A stretch of DNA of 64,000 bases from Galaxea fascicularis (lineage: Eukaryota; Cnidaria; Anthozoa; Scleractinia; Euphylliidae), in the NCBI GenBank assembly GCA_948470475.1, contig OX419338.1, positions 8,553,705 through 8,617,704 of the forward strand. Direction: 5' to 3'. Below, piece by piece: positions 36,901 through 49,509 of this stretch (position 1 is the first letter of the stretch; each line of letters starts with the position of its first letter). The notes below the pieces were generated by a model. It was not told the origin of the DNA. It worked only from the letters and a program-made list of their open reading frames with translations, and made no database searches. The translations under genes were made by a program, and so were the position numbers.

Positions 36901-38993
36901 AAACACACTTAAATCGATTTCCAAGACATTTCCGACCTGAGCCCGTTTCTCGAAAGTCTCGTAAACTTTTCGGGCCCGAAAAGACATTTCAAAAACTGCG
37001 ATCCACTTATTCTGAAAAGCTGGTCCTTTACTATGATTTCAAGATACGAAAGGGAATATTTGTTGCAAAATTTCATGCCTGGAAACGTCTTCGTTTTTAA
37101 GATACGAAGGAAATTATGGCACCCGAAATGCGCCCGAAAAGTGTCGGGAGTTTCGAGAAACGGGCCCCGCCGGTATGTCCATATAACTCTTGCCGAACAC
37201 TCGTATTCTCGCAGTAGGGATTAGAATGGAACTACACATCGAGGAAACAATCGTTTCCAGTAATTGTTTTTGGAGTAACATCTAGTGGCGAATTGGAATT
37301 ATTTATCAGCGTAGCCTGCAGTGCAGGCGGTTTTGGTGGTTTTCATCTTTCGAGTGTTTAGCCGCGATTTTGGATTCGTTCCATTGGGAAACTTTTACCT
37401 CGCCCCAACTCTCCACTGTTTTCCTAATTCAAGATGGCGGCCTGAACAACCTATGGGAATATCCACTCGCCCGCACCAAAAACCACTTGCACTGCAGGCT
37501 ATTATTAGCGAGGAAAATTAAACTCCGCAAGGGCTCTCAAGGGGCATTTTAAACGCAACTTTTGATTGGCTTTTCATTACACAATAGCTTGGCGCTGATT
37601 GGCTGTGTAGCGATTTTCACGTGGACTCCGGCTGAATCTTTGCTAACAATGGGAAAGGGATGTGCCTCTCGTTTCAGCAGCCGTTCGTTAGGGAGGAAAG
37701 ATTACGTGACCAGCCAAAGGATCGTCTCGGCGAAGGAGACTATATAACAAGCGGACTGAACTTGGTAATAATTTTAAAGAATTTCCGAATGGAATAAAGG
37801 TTAGTTAGAGGCATTTTGGCTCTGCATTCTGTTTCTGAGTTATTTTATGTAGTTTGAAATTTATGACGCCGTACGTTTCGGGGTCGTTTTCGTTTAAAGA
37901 ATTTCAAGTTTCGCTCGCACTTTTACTTAAACAGACTTTAAAACGTCTACGTTTGATCGTTCTGGTTCTTTCTTATTGCATAAAACAATGACGTCAGTTT
38001 TTTATGCGTCTGTCCTCTAATTGATGATAAATTGCGTCATAACATTGTCAAAGTGCTGTGGAATTCACGAGCCGCAGACGTCGATTTGTTAATTTTAAAA
38101 GTGAAATTTATTTTCTAAACCAGCCGTTAAGTAAACACCACTTACGAGATCAATCAGCTGAAACACGGATATTCCAAGCATAACGGTTACATTTTCCTCC
38201 TTTCTCAATACCGGTCTGATGCGCTTGTCATAACCATCAAACAAATCTCTAAAGAGTGACAGCTCATCGCGTTCTGGAGACATGTGCGTAATGCCGCTCG
38301 TGGAAGAGGCACGCCGCGCGGAGGGAGTGGAGACTGGGTGCTGAGACTGGGTGTCTGGTGTCCCGGATGTAGAGGGCTCCACTGTGGTGGCTTGCGTTTG
38401 TAAGTTGTTCGCCACTGTGAGAAAAATGAAGAAGAAATAAAGAAAATAAAGCATTGTAATTTTTTAGTGCATTAACAGATGAGTATTGAGCGAAAACTCG
38501 GCTCTCAACCGCTTTATTCCCTAGTGTGTAAATATTGCGTCTAAGTATGAACTGGAATAGCCTTTGATACAACTACCGCCAGGCCGAACGGGAGGTGAAA
38601 AGCAGTGGATATAAACCGAGACGCGCAGCGTCAAAGTATATATCCACCGCCATTCACTAACGCTGAGGGGGATTGTTGTTTCAGAGTGCATACCAAATCA
38701 GGAGCCCATTTAGCTGCCGATAAAATTTAAGAGGTTTGTTTACGTTTTAATTGACACTGTTTACAAATAATTTGGGGATTTTGTTTCAGAGCATTTTTTA
38801 TGATTTTGCTGCAAATTCAGTACAAAAATAATTTCCTACCTATCAGTAAACAGTGACAAGCCAAATTTCATCGCTTTCTTGGTATTTGCTGGAACAGCCG
38901 CTCCCTAAAATGTTTCAGTCGCGAAACGAGACGCCATTTTGTCCCAAAACAGTGAACAGCCAAGGATATTTCGAGTTACGGGAGCCAATCATT

Positions 38994-39028
<35 letters not shown>

Positions 39029-42000
39029 GCTAATAATTTTTAACCATTTTACAGAAAGGAATTCATTTGCTTTTTCCTGTGTTGATCGTTCAAGCCTGGT
39101 TTTCACTAGTGACGCAAGCATAAGCGCAAGCACAAGCACAAACATAACAGCTCTTATATAATCACCGTGAAAATGACCTCGACGCAAACATAAACACAAG
39201 CGGCCAAGCACAAGCACAAGGATCAAAATTTTTCCTTTTCTTGTGCTTACGCTTGTGCTTGCGTCCGTAGTGAAAACCAGACTTGACAAATAAGTGGATT
39301 CGTTCCTCTTATGTTTCTGTTTATGCTTATGTTACTGCTGTTTTCACTTGCGCTTGTTCTTATGTTTGCGCTTATGCTTGCGTCGCTAGTGAAAACCAGG
39401 CTTTAGCCTTAGGAAATTAATACATCTTCTCAGTTACGTTAGTTCTCAGTCGCGGTCGTTTCATGAACAATGACTTAATTTTTTTATAATTACTGAGTAC
39501 AAATGGATTGTGTCAATGTTTATTTTATGGATAAAAACCTGGAAAAGCCATGTGACCACATTCCAATAATTTCGCCATCTGCCCTGCGAATGAAACTCAC
39601 TGACGAATAACTGAGTGCAGAATAGTTTTACCAGGTAATGCTTATTACGATGCACTGGAGCCCCTTACGTTTTTTTTTAGTTAAATCTGTGAAATTCTTG
39701 CACGTGTTTGGATAAAATATCATCGGGCAAGCGGCTCTTATGTAGTGTGATTATTGCTTCTTTTTTTCCCTTTTAACCTGTCCAAGGTAAACAAGTGCCG
39801 TTCATGATCTGATAACTCAGTAAAACTACTAAAGATTTTGCAATTTAGTCTATATGACTATTTCTTCTTAGACATGAGAAGAACTGGGGAACAGATGGCC
39901 ATTGCCTCCTGTTCAATATCTCCTTCAAAATCAGTTTAAACGACGCGAGCTATGCCGGACATCCGTTCTTTCGAATCCCATTATAATGAAGACAAACCAA
40001 AGGCTAGTATCGCTATCATAAAGCATGGTTTGAGGTTTTGCGGTATCCGGGTTAATCCAAAAATTCCTAGCGATGGTCTTCGTCTTAAGTTAAACTTAAG
40101 AATTCCGCCCTTTACATTTTAGTAAGATATAAGTGGACAGAATAAAAAGACAAATAACCGCCCCCTCCCCCAAATCAATGATAAATTCGCGCTCAAACGA
40201 AAACGGTCCTTGATGGTGGAAAAAGGGGTGGGAGGGGGGGGGGGGAATTGACCGAGATCTTGGACAGAACGGTAAGAAGAGAAATAAAGCCCTCCTCGCC
40301 CCCATATCAATGATTCTGTAAGAGAGTTTTGCATTAAGCTTATCGGACACGCAACTTGATTATATACATATCAGCCTGATCATAACACGGAACTCAAAGG
40401 GTTAAGCTGCACAAGGCTACAAGAATGTGCCTGAATGTCACGTATCAGAAACTGAAATTCTCAAGGCAATAACGAGTTAATTCACGTAGTGTTGCACAAT
40501 GCATATGCGTTTACAGGGGATTTTTAGACTAACGATATTGATCGATAACTTTGCTAAAAAAAGAGCGCCACACGAGTAGCATACAGAAGTTCACAGTCAC
40601 AAACTCGCTATCTCTGATCTCCCCAAAAAGTATTAACTTCACAAAGAAGAGAGTGCTGAGCCTCTTATCTGTTGTGAGTGATATGGCTAGTGAAATATCA
40701 CGGCCGATTAGATACGCCCGTTTGTGGGAACTCACGGAACTGTCATTGTACCGAGAACTGAATGTAGTCTAATGTCAAAGTCAAAGCAAGTACTGCCCTA
40801 GTTGTTATAAACCAAAACCAGATCATGTTCAAGCAACACACAACCCCCTTTTACAAAAAAGAATTATCACACTTGCTGCATTTTAGTTTAATTTCAGTTG
40901 AACACGAGGATTTCACTGAGACGGAAAAATTTGGAAAATGAGACGAAGAAACCATAAAGTTTACGTATGGAACAAACCATTTAATCAAGCAGGACCAGAA
41001 TGACGCCATGATACGTTTCTCAATGCATGCGTTTCGAATAGCTTATTGAGGCTCGACGTTGAATTCAAGTCCCTGTACATGTGGTCTCGCTGACTGCAGC
41101 AGGACAGAGCAAAGCGAAATAGTACCGTGCGTGAATATATGCTGAATTTCTGAATGCATTTTCTGGTATTCCACTTTACTTCGTCTTAAAAAGAATAAGA
41201 GTCAGACGCTTGAGGTGAGAATTTAATTTCGGTTTTGATGACTAAACTTTATTGCGTTTAGCGAAATTCCTCAGCTATTTGGGACTAGGCCAAGATAAAT
41301 CGGATTACAAAGTCCTTTTATTGAAGGTGTAAAATACTTGAACTTCATAAAAAAGAGGAGAGAATTTTATTGCCTTAACATGGGACTAACAGAAACAGGT
41401 TTCCTTGGAAAATACAAACTTTTATTCGTTAGCTATTTTAATTTTCAAGGTTTTAAGAAATCCAGCTCTGATAAAGCTGAGAGGGTTGCGTACTGTAAAT
41501 GCTTAACTAATCCAAGTTTTAACCGAAGATGAAGAGAACGCCAGTGGAGAAAAAAACGATGTGACTGTAAGAAGCACTGGTTGGAAGTGCACTTTTTTGT
41601 GAATTTATCGTAACGAACAAAAATACATGTATCTAGAAAACCTATCACACTGCACCACCACAAGTATTTACTGTTAACGTATCGCATGCTTGACAAATCG
41701 TAGCCTTTTGATACAGAGTTAAACGAGTACCTTAGAAGACACCGAAAAAAAAACACTGGTATATCAAATTTTTCCGTTTGAACAGTCACATAAAATACAT
41801 CAATGGCATATATGTGGTTTTAACCGTCTGAGTGAAATTCATGACAAAATTTGCTAATGTTGATCCGTGGCGTGGTTCAGGATTGCCGTGTAATCTTCTG
41901 TTTTCGAGATACGGTCAGGGAAAAGAATTAGAGCTCACCTTTTACGATAAATTCAATTACATCAAAACGTCGTTACATTTTATGCAAAGAAAACTCACAC

Positions 42001-42161
42001 TTTTATAAAGTGGTTTAGTTTTTCGCTGAAGGTTGTTGGAAATCAAACAACCGAACACTAACTCATTATGTTATAAAATAGTCCTGTTAAACTGTTTACT
42101 CACCTACTCCGTTTGTTGTAAACACTACGAGAGTTATTCCTAAACACCATACGCCACTCAT
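30969..42161 (-). CDS. Gene C: nicotinic acetylcholine receptor alpha-like subunit, complete, 7 exons (Cys-loop intron absent)
   Basis: Exons in transcript order: 42161-42104, 38414-38146, 35307-35263, 34833-34724, 34033-33633, 32530-32358, 31544-30969; 543 residues. The signal exon MSGVWCLGITLVVFTTNG joins in phase 1. Exon 2 then adds a Ser/Thr/Pro-rich stretch of about 45 residues before the first helix, longer than in the paralogs. Exon 5 is continuous through FPFDEQHC into loop B, where the others have an intron. Features: loop-D Trp (SIWVRQ), WKPD/LYN loop A, Cys-loop C197-C211, GSWTYDGY, loop C YVCCDAPY (Cys261-262). M2 follows SGE with [14 protein letters not shown], so position 2' is Ser rather than Thr. 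The M3-M4 loop is short; M4 ends LPKYD. Intron 1 (3.7 kb) and intron 2 (2.8 kb) are full of foldback elements. Family certain; the signal exon rests on splice sites and hydrophobicity. Confidence 0.91.
31701..31850. mobile_element. 150-bp foldback element in gene C last intron
   Basis: ATCTTATTAACCAAGT at the left and ACTTGGTTAATAAGAGAT at the right. The inner arms (GTACTGGGAGAATAT, CGGTCTTTTTTGT) are mirrored across a GAGCGCAGCAAG loop. A related fragment occurs near 43,700. Confidence 0.8.
35469..35585 (+). mobile_element. Truncated copy of the ATAGACCCTTCTCC foldback family, gene C intron 2
   Basis: CAATAGACCCTTCTCCAAAA through GAATGAGTT..TTGAACTGAATG and AAACTGATACC.GAAATAGG match 56,402-56,510 almost base for base. 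The right half is missing. Confidence 0.8.
35723..35945. mobile_element. 223-bp near-perfect foldback, gene C intron 2
   Basis: Two arms of about 105 bases, outer CATTTTCGAGCT..GCGTGAAC and GTTCACGCC..AGCTCGAAAATG. They include ACACACTCAAAACATTCAAG and its inverse and meet at TGTCAAA/TTTGACA. Confidence 0.85.
36938..37167 (+). mobile_element. Foldback element, GGGCCCGTTTCTCGAAAG family, copy 2 (230 bp)
   Basis: Left GAGCCCGTTTCTCGAAAG and right TTTCGAGAAACGGGCCC with inner CTTTTCGGGC / GCCCGAAAAG. Internally matches copy 1 at 298-505. Confidence 0.8.
37312..37501. mobile_element. 190-bp TIR element TAGCCTGCAGTGCA
   Basis: TAGCCTGCAGTGCAGGCGG and CCACTTGCACTGCAGGCTA are inverted, followed inward by TTTTGGTGGTTTT and ACCAAAAACC. 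The ends border on TA. Confidence 0.75.
39092..39403. mobile_element. Hexamer-armed foldback element(s), gene C intron 1
   Basis: Left end AAGCCTGGTTTTCACTAGTG followed by ACGCAAGCATAAGCGCAAGC. A first inverse end CTAGTGAAAACCAGGCTT-like copy (GTAGTGAAAACCAGACTTG) lies at 39,269-39,287 and the full inverse end at 39,385-39,403. There are therefore two right ends: a nested or partly duplicated copy. The arms are repeats of CATAAG/CACAAG hexamers. Confidence 0.75.
40140..40320. repeat. Diverged direct duplication with G/C runs, gene C intron 1
   Basis: ACAAATAACCGCCCCCTCCCCCAAATCAATGATAAA-type text at 40,149 recurs as GAAATAAAGCCCTCCTCGCCCCCATATCAATGATTC near 40,280. A poly-G tract lies near 40,236-40,246. 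Confidence 0.55.
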
Positions 42162-44280
42162 TTCCCTATACGTTTTGGACCGTAAATTGTTCTCACCGCG
42201 AACGCTTAAATGCCTTTGTTTGCTAACAAACGCCGGTGAAAAAAATGCTTCTTTCCGATTTTGTAGTGAGCTATGCACCGAATGAGTGATACTGGGCCTA
42301 AATGAGGTGTCAAAAGTTTATCGCGGTTTTTGTTGACTTTTGCTCATCGAAGTGTCAAACCACAGAACAATCAAGTGGAGGCTTTGTTAATTAAAGTCGC
42401 ATTTGCTTCCCGTTGCTTTTAAAAGGAAATATGTTTCCGTTATCGAAAATGATAAATTGGCTTTCGATTCCCCAGCCAAAATATTATAAAAGAAAATGAA
42501 TTAATTAAATTAAAGATTCAGCCGTTGACTGATCGTGTTCATAACACATCTCCATGGGATTTAACAATTTCTGTTCCTTGGTGATAATATGTACATTTGC
42601 TGTAGAAATACCTAATCTAAAGAGCACAGGAAGTTGAAAAGCCGCTAATATAAAAGACACATACTTTACGTGCTCATTCAATTACAAAAGTATTCGGAGA
42701 AGTTATGGTTTACGTCATTATAAGCGTTGATTACATTTCTGGGACATTGTTGCATAGGTGACTGGCCTTGCTGCAGCGTTACCAACCAACTAATATGCCT
42801 TGAAAGACCAACACCTGCTAAACATATGTTTAAAGCCGCGAATAAGCCCGCCGTATGCGGTTACCGAAAACAAAAGAATTCATCAGCTAAACTAATGGCC
42901 CTCCTAAGAGCCAATTATGCGATTTGAATTTGTTTTGTTTGTTTGTAGAAGACAAAAGATTCACTTGAAAGCCTCGAAAGAAGAACATTTCAATCAGAAA
43001 AACACCAGCACTGCTACGAGCAGCACGGTACGTTTTGACGACACAAGAGGCATTGCGATTCGCTAGCAGTTCTCACTTTTTGTTTATTTTCATGTGTTTT
43101 TTTTTCTTTCTTTCTTTGTCATGTACCAGACCTGATCAACACCAAGAGTGTTTTTTTTTTAATCCCCATGGGGAGGCTTTTAAACAATCTTTTCAACAAT
43201 CTACTGAAGGTCTATGCGTGGTGTTAACGTTGGCATCTGTTCAAGGATCGATCAAGCGGCCCAAATAAGACATTCAACATTTGTAACCCGGACCGTAAAT
43301 GTGCTACATTATAGAGAAAGCTTTCTTAAAGGAGATCCACATCTTGCATTCGCAGTTTTAATGAAGTGATGGAAGTGAAACGACGAAATCCAGGTTACAT
43401 ACAAAGCAACAGCGACTCAGCTGAAACTAATTAAAACTGCCACAAGCTACAATAAATTCCAAATATATTTAAGACACCGACGTCAATTTGGTGTTAAGGT
43501 CTCCATGATCTTTCGTTCTCCATCCCGGCCTCCCATCTTATCAAAGTTACTAGCAGTGCAACACAATTGACGAAACTTTGAAGGGGGGAGGGGAGTGACT
43601 GTGTATTATATGACAGATTTCTTACCAGGAGCGTACATAAATTTATCAGCGAAACTGAAAAGAAAATGGAACATGAAATCAAGACGAATAAACACCTCTG
43701 ACTAACCAAGTTCGAGGTCCGTATGGTAACTTACAATACGGACCCAGAAAACGTGGTTAGCCGTAAGATATTTATTACATCTCTGAGGTTAATCGGGCGC
43801 GCGGGAAAGGAAACTACATGAAAGACTCGTCATACTGAAGGAAATTGCTACGGCTGAAAAAACACTTCCAAAGTTCTTCCAAAAGTGGGCTTTTCTTTTG
43901 TAATGTGTTTTTTAATTCAAATTTGATTGTATTACGCAGCTTTGACTCTGCTGACACTAATGAACGCTCCCCACTGTTCTTGTATTCATTGTTATTATTG
44001 TGCCTATTTGTTGAAATAAAAAACAGGAAACTTGCCAATTTAGCGGACCGTACAGTGGAATACGGCCTGCAAAATTGACCAATCACAGCGCGCGTACTAT
44101 TGAAGAACTGGAGATTACAATTCGGCTTCCGTGGCTTCCAACCTGGGAAGACAAGCGAGACACCGAGGGGAACAGTTGATGGGAGAGAGAAACAGGTCAA
44201 GTAATCTGAGACCTCAGCAAATCCTTGTTTGGACAAACCGATTGCCCTTTCGTGAATTTGTGATCATGCATACGCGATAA
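42162..44280. other. Shared upstream region of divergent genes C and D, proximal to C
   Basis: No gene is seen. The gene C promoter should lie just above 42161, but I recognise no firm TATA box. Near 43,700-43,775 is a fragment (AACCAAGT..CGAGG) resembling the foldback element at 31,701-31,850. Confidence 0.4.
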
Positions 44281-44680
44281 TGGTAGTCTTTACACCAGTG
44301 TTAAGTAAGACTTAATAGTTCCTAAGTTTTCCTTTACCAAAATATGTGTGTGACGGCTTAAGTAAAATCTCAAGTCCTTTTACTTTGCATCTCATTAAAG
44401 TCGGAAAGTTGAAACGATTCAAGAAAGTTTCAAGTGACTTGAAAACCATCCTTACAACCGACTTAGCCAACTTGCGGTTTCACGTTGAGGTTTGAGGCGA
44501 GCGAAGAATGTCAGTCATTCTTAATTAACTGCCTGGGAAAATAAACTTAAGTTATCTTTGAAGTAAAGAACATCACTTGTATGTGAAGCGTTAAGTCAGA
44601 AACATTTACTTGAAGCATCAAAAAATTACTTGCCTTGAAATATTCCTAAGTTAAATTTTCCTCTAGTGTAAAGACTACCA
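44281..44680. mobile_element. 400-bp TIR element between genes C and D
   Basis: TGGTAGTCTTTACACCAG at the left and CTAGTGTAAAGACTACCA at the right are inverse in 17 of 18 bases. The interior is rich in TTAAG/CTTAA and ACTTGA words. Confidence 0.8.
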
Positions 44681-46821
44681 ATGCCTGGCGGGTCAATCGG
44701 TTGAATTGATATCTGTTTAAATTGTTAAGTCCTATTTTTTGGGAAATAAACAAATGTTTTTGACATTCATCTTTTCATTACAAATTTTCGTCTTCTTTAA
44801 ACTTCTCGCGAATCCCTAATTGTACTGACTAGGCGATGTGCCAAATATAAATACCAAATTTTTATGAAACCGTCATCAATGTCTGTCCAGAAGTTAAAGC
44901 GTGTGCTTGTGTTATCGCTGGAAGACACCTGCTCATTGTCAACCTGCGTAAACAAATGGTGAGAATATTTGAATGCATCAAACTGAACGGCCAGAAACTG
45001 AAACAAAGTAAATTGCGTGTTATACTGCACAATTTTATTTGGATGCTGGTTGTCATCTGAATCAGATTCATGAAAAGAATGCTTGATAAAAGTGCACATA
45101 TTAACTAAAAATGGCACTTAATTAAAAACGGCTTCAATTTAGCACCTTTCATTTGCCATAAAATTATGATTCGATAAAAGATGACCCATTCGTATCTACT
45201 TCGTCGTTTGTCTTGTCCGCTTTCATGTTTACTTTCGTTTACCTTGGTCATAAAACACATCCTTTTTGTTACTCCCTCGTCGTACGTAAGACATGTCTAA
45301 GGACATGTGGGGGAGTCATAAAAGCCTTTTAGTGTCTTCCGTTTACATGACCAGCATGCATCATAAAACTCGACAAGGGCACTCGATAACAAAGGAAGGC
45401 GTAAATAGCGGTGGTAAATGGGCAATAATAGCGCCAAGGAAGAAAAAAATTCATCCGGTTGTTCGGTAATTTTCCTTTGAACTGGATCTTCAATCTGCTT
45501 TGTGTGCATTTTACTTTAAAAATTAAAGCAAAGAGTAACTCAACACACTTATGCATATAACGAATCCTAATACCAAATGATTTCGGGTATATTCTCGGTA
45601 AGTATAGCATATTTATATATCTTGGCAGTTTTTGTTGAGTTGTGAACCAAGGAGGCCGCATTGAAAGAAAAGTTAAGACAAGTGCTAGAGGGGTAGGCTC
45701 TCGGTTTTACTGGCCACGTATTTTGATCATCGCCGATCATTTGCTTCGATATAGAGCAAAGGGGAGGATGCAATAAAAAAAAATTTATGTTGGCTGAAAC
45801 ACACGAGGTTGGTTCGGTCTGATTCTTGCACTGTAAATAGGCAGAAAAAAAAGTTTTTTTTGTTCAGATTTTGCGGAAGTTATTTCTGGTCCTAAGGCCA
45901 ATGAAAGAAATGCACTTTGTTGTGTTTTCAAACTGTTTATACTATTTTTTACCGTTTCTTTCAATTCTTTCTTTTTTTTTTTTCTGTTCCTGTGTGTAAG
46001 TGAGCTTAAAATTTAATCGGATTACTTCTCCAATTGAAGTTAAGTATCATATATCCAAAATTTTGAAAAGCGCGCTTGTTATTTAGCAGAATAAATAGTT
46101 TTTTCAGTTTGAAGTTAAAAAACACCGAGGCATCATAATCTCAAAACTGTGTGGACTGCTTGAAGACAATCTTCGCGGCAAACTAGTTAATCTGGACGCC
46201 TGTAACCCATCCAACATATTTTGTTCGCCAGTCGAGCTTTCATTCCGCAAAATTCTCACGCGGAAATAAGTTAGGGAAATAGAGAAATCTAAAAGCGAAA
46301 ATAAGAAACATATTTTTCTATAATAAGTGAAGAGACTGGCTTCCAACACACATCCTTTCGAGTTTTGAAATTTCAGAGATCTAGCTATCTTATTTAATCC
46401 GGCATCTTGGTTGGATTAACTGAACAAATCAGTGGAGAACAAGTTCCGCATTGTTCAAACCGGTTCTTATTTCGTGTTTGTTTGATGCATTAAACACCGA
46501 TTACAGAAAGCCTTTCTGTACTTCCTCTAAATTGAATGGTCTTAAATCCGTCTTAACCCTAAGAAAAAACAGCTGTTGTATTCAATTTGAAAGCAAACAA
46601 AATTCGTTGTTAGATTTTCGGCGGCAAATCGACACTACGTGAGCCGCAGAATTGAGGGCGCGCATCAACAACCACGCTCCTGATAGACTTGTAATTCTGA
46701 GCAAATATTAACGATTCAGGAAAAGTAAAATACCATTTTTTTATTAAGTGCAAACTTATCGGTGGTCTATGTGTTTAACTATGATTTATGTATTTCTGTA
46801 TCAATAAAAGTGACTGCTATC
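44681..46821. other. Spacer between genes C and D, no recognised gene
   Basis: Short frames only; A/T homopolymer runs near 45,770-45,985. No exon matching the receptor plan was found here. Confidence 0.4.
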
Positions 46822-47274
46822 CCTCCGGGGGGGGGGGGGGGGGACTCGCATATATAAACTGTATAAGTATGAGCGCCCCAAAGAGTATGGTTTTTGAGCA
46901 GCTTTTTGATCTGAAAGCGGGTATAGATTTTCACCAGTATATGGTTTTCAAGCGAACCACGAGAGGGTATAAAAGGGTTTGTCTTTTCATCTCCAAATCG
47001 AATGATACAGAATAACGAAAAGTAACCAAAATATATCATTCGAGCTGAATTTTACGAATTCTTGACTTCAGCGTTGATGTAAAATTTCATTACGTTACAA
47101 CAAAGCTAATGGGAAACGTTGGTCTAAAAACGAGAATGGATTTTAGAGCCAAGGTTTGAAAACGGATGTGGAAAATGACATGGTTTGGTCAGAAATAAGG
47201 TCAGGATTTGGAGAACCCGGTCACTGGACACACTCCTACCAAGAATTCCAAGGAGTACCCCCCCGGCGGGGGGT
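46822..47274. mobile_element. 453-bp element with GC-rich ends and 7-bp target duplication
   Basis: Starts CCTCC followed by a run of about 18 G and ACTC; ends GAGTAC with C- and G-runs. TGCTATC is repeated exactly at 46815-46821 and 47275-47281. It contains GGGTATAGATTTTCACC and GGTTTTCAAGCGAACC. I recall this style of repeat as common in stony corals. Confidence 0.7.
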
Positions 47275-47567
47275 TGCTATCTCCATTCTCCTTGTCGATT
47301 CCAATGTTCATTTTTATTAGTGTTTGTCATTAAAATATATGATGACGCCCTCTCGGACGTCATGCCCGCGGCTTGAGGAAACCCTCACGGCAGTGTCTTA
47401 ATAACGTGCTTAAGATTACGCAGCAAACTTTAACAAAAGGCACTTCTTGTTGCCTTTTCACATGATAACTTTGGATGAACAGCTCTTAAGTAAGAGGAAT
47501 TTACAAACAGCCGAACGTTCGCCACTCTTTTCGTAATTACCCAGTCAATGGTTTTCAACTGAAGAGG
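47275..47567. promoter_or_regulatory. Probable gene D promoter region
   Basis: Lies directly upstream of the predicted gene D signal exon and is hemmed in by a mobile element on the left. No certain core promoter motif was found; the call rests on position only. Confidence 0.3.
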
Positions 47568-49475
47568 ATGTGTGTTCTGGGGCAAGTCATGATCACAGTG
47601 GTTGCTTTCTTCCTCAAGGAAGTTTTGTCAGGTGGAGGTGAGGGGAGGAAATAAATTGAGGCAACTAGTCGTATGCAGTGCTGTTGACCTTAGGATAACT
47701 GTTTGTAAAAGTCTTGGAGTACTGTTCGATTAGTTTTCTCAGTTGGCCGTATAGATCATCACTTGAACTGAGTGAAATCTGAGCAACTCGCCATTCCGCG
47801 CAAACTTCATTAGGTATTGCGGGTTCCGTAGTCAAAGCCTGAAACCTTAAAGGAGGTGTGATCAGTTCTTGCTTCGCGTGAGTTGAATTCGGCCAAAGAG
47901 CAAACTTAACTTACAATGAAGCATTTTTTGACAACTGTAACAGAAATTTGGAAGATCCTCCCGATTTTTTAACTGATCGAAAACAAATTTTGTTCTGTGT
48001 CTCAGAATTACATGCCATATTTCCCAGAAAAATACCGAGTCTCGCTATTCCCAGCAAATCTCCCGAAACAGGCCTTATAGAGTTGTCACCCCACGTTTTG
48101 ATTCAAGCTACGTTTAACGTAGATATAGATAGATAGGCAGTTTATTAAAAATATATTGCAGCCAAAATGTTGAACTGCAGGCCTAATAAATTACAATAAA
48201 TACAGAAAATGTATGAAATTACTAAAACTACTAAGCTAAGAATCGATAAAATATGTACGCATATTTACACTAGGTTGTTGCTCACTAATCTACACATTGC
48301 TGGGATGAACGAGCCCTGGAAACTGTTGAAGCGCGCACGAGGGCCGGGTTGTACACTTTTTTTTCCTAAATGATTGTAATTTCTGGAAAATAACAGCTGT
48401 TGACATCTCTATAAATGCAAATCGTAATATCCCTTGTGTATTATCTCATCTGCTAAGGCACTGATTTCCAAGCCATAACAAAGTGCTTGCGCCTTCAGAC
48501 GCGAGACGAACTACTCCGCATCGACCGGGCGCGAAAACCGGCAGTAACATCCGTAAAAAAAATGCATTGTATCTTAGTAGCTATATGGTGATACAGAGAT
48601 AAAGATTGATCAGACTATATTCAACACTGAAACCTTAATAATACATAAGAAAACTTGCAAGGCATATGGCAGAGTTGTAGTTATCGGTGTGCTGAATTCT
48701 TTTTCCAGTGTCTTTGACTCGAGAAACAACTCAACAAATGTATTGAAAGAGTAAATGTTAGTTTTCTTATTTTCAGGAATGTCAACAGGTATCAATGGAA
48801 AGCTCAAAATCATGAACGACTCAGGCGAACAACGTTTGATCAATTACCTATTTTCAAGCTACAACCCTCGACTCCGTCCAGTCCTAAGGACATCAGACGT
48901 TGTCACCGTGACATTTGGAATATCCCTTCATCAAATCATAGATGTGGTACAAAGATGGCTTCCAGCTTATTATAATATTAATTCGTTTAATTTTTTGCGA
49001 ATTTTAAGACTCTATGTCATTGAGGCCATTCAATTAGGCCATTCCTCGGTAGTAAAGTCATTCAATGTATTCATTTGGTAGGATGAAAAGAACCAGTTAT
49101 TACAAACAAGCATATGGGTTCGACAGGTGAGAAGCGATCTCATGACGTGCGGTATTCCATTAGTTTAGCTCTCACTGATCAACGAAGCACACAAAACATT
49201 GATGTAAAGCTGTTGAAACAATGACGAGAGGACTTCCCTACCAGTAAATCCTTTGTTCAAATTCGGATGCGGAAGCATTTGTGGGCAAACATTTGTTAAA
49301 AATTAATTCACGTGTCCAATACTATTTTTCCCGGGTTCGTTCAGGCGCTAATTCATTGCAGATGTTTCCTCGCATAGACTCCTTTAGTTTGCGAAAGTTA
49401 GGCACAGAGGCTAACTTAAAATAATAAATTCATTCCGTCTGTCCGTCTGTCCGTAATCTGTCCGTCTGTCCGTCT

Positions 49476-49509
<34 letters not shown>

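Larger units (their letters stand above)
36157..37741. mobile_element. Possible 1.6-kb element with 70-bp inverted ends, gene C intron 2
   Basis: Left arm 36157-36224 (AGTTTCCTTCGCAGACG..ATCTTTCCTCCC.AACGAACG) is the inverse of 37672-37741 (CGTTCGTTAGGGAGGAAAGAT..CGTCTCGGCGAAGGAGACT). The interior contains two further foldback elements. It could instead be two independent copies in opposite orientation. Confidence 0.5.

Noticed and set aside
36667..36987. 106-codon minus-strand frame with CxxC-like text
   Set aside because: Starts in a foldback element, and the CEQCKRRF stretch alone does not make a zinc-binding domain.
42549..42620. Alternative signal exon for gene D (MGFNNFCSLVIICTFA)
   Set aside because: Hydrophobic, but its possible donor leaves phase 0, whereas exon 2 needs phase 1; the candidate at 47,568 fits better.
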